Below are positions 42,576 through 44,207 of a DNA stretch of 44,207 bases, in pieces. The translations under genes were made by a program, and so were the position numbers. The notes below the pieces were generated by a model that was not told the DNA's origin, searched no databases, and was given only the letters and a program-made list of their open reading frames with translations. Numbering within the stretch: position 1 is the first letter of the stretch; each line of letters begins with the position of its first letter. Source of the DNA: PUPG01 sp031323845 (GTDB lineage: Bacteria > Bacteroidota > Bacteroidia > Bacteroidales > UBA7960); contig JAVIYP010000023.1 in assembly GCA_031323845.1 (NCBI GenBank), forward strand, positions 1-44,207, given 5' to 3'.

Positions 42576-44207
42576 TTAAAGGTTTATCAGGAAATCATGT
42601 ATGTTTTCTCTCTCTTTCAGCCCCATCTTTTTGCGAAGCCGGTACCTGGCAATCTCTGCGCTTTTGGGTGTTATGTTCATTAAGGTTGCAATTTCCTTGG
42701 AAGACAGATTCATGCGCAGCAATGTGGCCAGCCGCTTTTCCTTCTCAGTGAGTTCCGGGTAGTTTTGCGTAAGAATGGTCATAAAGTCCTGGTGCAGTTG
42801 CTCGATTTTCCCATAAAAATCATCTATTTCACGAGCGAAGGACATGCGCTGTTTCAGTACGACCAGCAACTCTTTCAGCTTCCTGTCGCGCTTTTCAATG
42901 TCTTTGGTGCCTACGAGTTCGTCGAGTTCGCTGGTGATGTTCTCCAGAAACTCCCGCTGTTCGCTGATGTTCATTAAGATGGTATTGTATTCCTGCCGTT
43001 TCAGTTCCAGCTTATTGCTCAGCATGGTATTCTCCATCTGTATGGTATTTACCTCAAGGTCGTTGAGGGCTTTTTGCGAGGCAAACAAACGGTTTTGCTG
43101 CATCAGGAGTTCGTTTTCAGCTTTCAGCCTCAGCTTTTGCTGATGAAAGAAAAGGTAAATCAAAACGGCCATAATAACTACGGTCACAACGAAAAGTCCC
43201 GGGAGCATCATGTTGATCTGCCGGATGCCTTCCATGATGGCCGGCCTTACCACTTCTTCCGGTTCCGCCAGCACATCTGCATAGCTGACCGTAAGCCCGA
43301 AAACATTTTGCACAAAGAAGAGAGAGAAATAGGTGAACACGCCTGCAACCAAAGGGGTTATAACCCATCCGACAGCTACACCGCCAAGGGTTTTAAGTTT
43401 GATCTCACGACCTCCTTTGATGATGCCTATGCCGAGCACTGCTCCGATAACCACCTGGGTGCTGGACACAGGAACCAGTGGCAGCGGCGGTAAGCCCAAC
43501 GACATCAGGAAGTTTGAAAAGGCTACGGAAGAGAACAGGAATAATACCAGGGCCTGGGCCATTACGACGACCAGGGCTGCTTCGGGCGTGAGATTCAACA
43601 CGCCTCTCCCTACCGTTTCCATGACCTTTCGGCTGTAAGTGAAGATGCCAATGGCAATAGCAAAGCCTCCAAGCAGGAACAGAAGTTGCACACCGTCAAG
43701 GGTGAAAAAACCGAAGTTCAACAGTATCTCAGGGGCCGAGGGAACAAAAACCCCCATAACGTTGGCAATGTTGTTGGCACCCAAACTATATGCCCCAAAG
43801 CCACCGGCCAGAATGAGGCCGATCCTGATGCTGGTGTCAAGTTTGATTACGTGGATCTGAGTGCGGCGAATGATCATCCGCAGCAGGAGATAAAGCAAGG
43901 CGGCAAAAATAGCACCGAGCACAGGTCCGCTGACCCAGGTGCCGACAATTTTTGTCAGAACACCGAAGTCCGTTCCCTGGCCGGTAAAGGCCGTCCAGCC
44001 AATGATGGCACCCACCACGGCCTGGCTGGTGGAAACGGGCAGACTGGAGCGCGTCATTAAAAAAACGGTAATGCCGGCACACAATGCTACCGTAAAGGCA
44101 CCCCCGAGGGCATCAACCTCGCCCAGACTGGTCAGCGTTTCCGATGCTCCCCTGCCCTGAAAGACAGCACCAATAATAACAAAGATACTCGCTATCCAGG
44201 CAGCTTT
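42576..44207 (-). CDS. PiT phosphate permease fused to coiled coil and LuxR-type HTH (5' partial)
   Basis: 543 residues are inside the window; the frame runs off the right edge (44085-44207 stays open, ending KAAWIASIF), so the N-terminal permease half is missing. The visible PiT part includes STSQAVVGAIIGW, the GANNIANV signature at 43761-43784, and VPVSSTQVVIGAVLGIGI. A periplasmic loop of about 30 residues and a last helix (LPGLFVVTVVIMAVLIYLFF, about 43146-43208) follow. Then comes a 125-residue coiled coil (about 42765-43140) and a C-terminal HTH of LuxR/GerE type (LTEKEKRLATLLRMNLSSKE, ITPKSAEIARYRLRKKMGL, about 42579-42764). There is no stop or frameshift between the parts. I infer a phosphate importer with a membrane-tethered DNA-binding output. 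Confidence 0.88.
   Translation of the reverse strand, partial: KAAWIASIFVIIGAVFQGRGASETLTSLGEVDALGGAFTVALCAGITVFLMTRSSLPVSTSQAVVGAIIGWTAFTGQGTDFGVLTKIVGTWVSGPVLGAIFAALLYLLLRMIIRRTQIHVIKLDTSIRIGLILAGGFGAYSLGANNIANVMGVFVPSAPEILLNFGFFTLDGVQLLFLLGGFAIAIGIFTYSRKVMETVGRGVLNLTPEAALVVVMAQALVLFLFSSVAFSNFLMSLGLPPLPLVPVSSTQVVIGAVLGIGIIKGGREIKLKTLGGVAVGWVITPLVAGVFTYFSLFFVQNVFGLTVSYADVLAEPEEVVRPAIMEGIRQINMMLPGLFVVTVVIMAVLIYLFFHQQKLRLKAENELLMQQNRLFASQKALNDLEVNTIQMENTMLSNKLELKRQEYNTILMNISEQREFLENITSELDELVGTKDIEKRDRKLKELLVVLKQRMSFAREIDDFYGKIEQLHQDFMTILTQNYPELTEKEKRLATLLRMNLSSKEIATLMNITPKSAEIARYRLRKKMGLKERENIHDFLINL

Overview
The window is 44 kb of a Bacteroidota chromosome, most likely a Bacteroidales/Marinilabiliales-type marine or anaerobic lineage. 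The evidence is a PorZ homologue, a GldH lipoprotein, a RicT-like PSP1 protein, a Por-type C-terminal sorting domain, several lipoproteins and TonB/porin outer-membrane proteins, a PheS with the Cys-rich insert I associate with this phylum, and several exact TAnnTTTG -7 promoter boxes. No rRNA, tRNA, CRISPR array, transposase or phage gene was seen.

Layout. 1-4.1 kb: a porin-like outer-membrane protein and a patatin phospholipase fused to an outer-membrane barrel, separated by an interspersed repeat. 4.2-8.6 kb: a GNAT-like protein, a cyclophilin lipoprotein, pheS, kynureninase and a small lipoprotein. 8.9-13.9 kb: an HflK/HflC-type pair, a small His-rich membrane protein and a ZnuD-like TonB receptor. 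13.9-26.8 kb: housekeeping and envelope genes (polA, an MltF-like transglycosylase, holB, ricT, gldH, a class A PBP, porZ, recO). 27-32.8 kb: a periplasmic or surface alpha-amylase, an ATP-cone/Mrr-type nuclease, a 0.6-kb gene-free repeat region and an orphan FtsX/MacB-type permease.

32.9-44.2 kb is the accessory part, with every gene on the minus strand. In transcription order it holds a PiT phosphate permease fused to a coiled coil and a LuxR-type HTH (N-terminus outside the window), a Porin_O_P family porin, a lipoprotein, a divergent CYTH-like protein, a canonical CYTH protein, a DASS-type anion transporter and a 1241-residue modular T9SS-secreted protein. The lipoprotein module reappears twice inside the secreted protein. 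I read this as a candidate phosphate/triphosphate acquisition locus. The permease is covalently joined to a DNA-binding output domain, so it may act as a membrane-bound phosphate transceptor. That is the strongest candidate for something undescribed here.

The second notable layer is intergenic. A composite repeat with 7-bp tandem units and a conserved end that stops at an ATG occurs at the left edge, at 1.35-1.58 kb and at 29.95-30.24 kb, and its heptads recur at 39.28 kb. A separate GCAAAG-rich palindromic element brackets the CYTH gene. An 18-bp perfect palindrome between hflK and hflC recurs as a 16/18 match just upstream of the TonB receptor.
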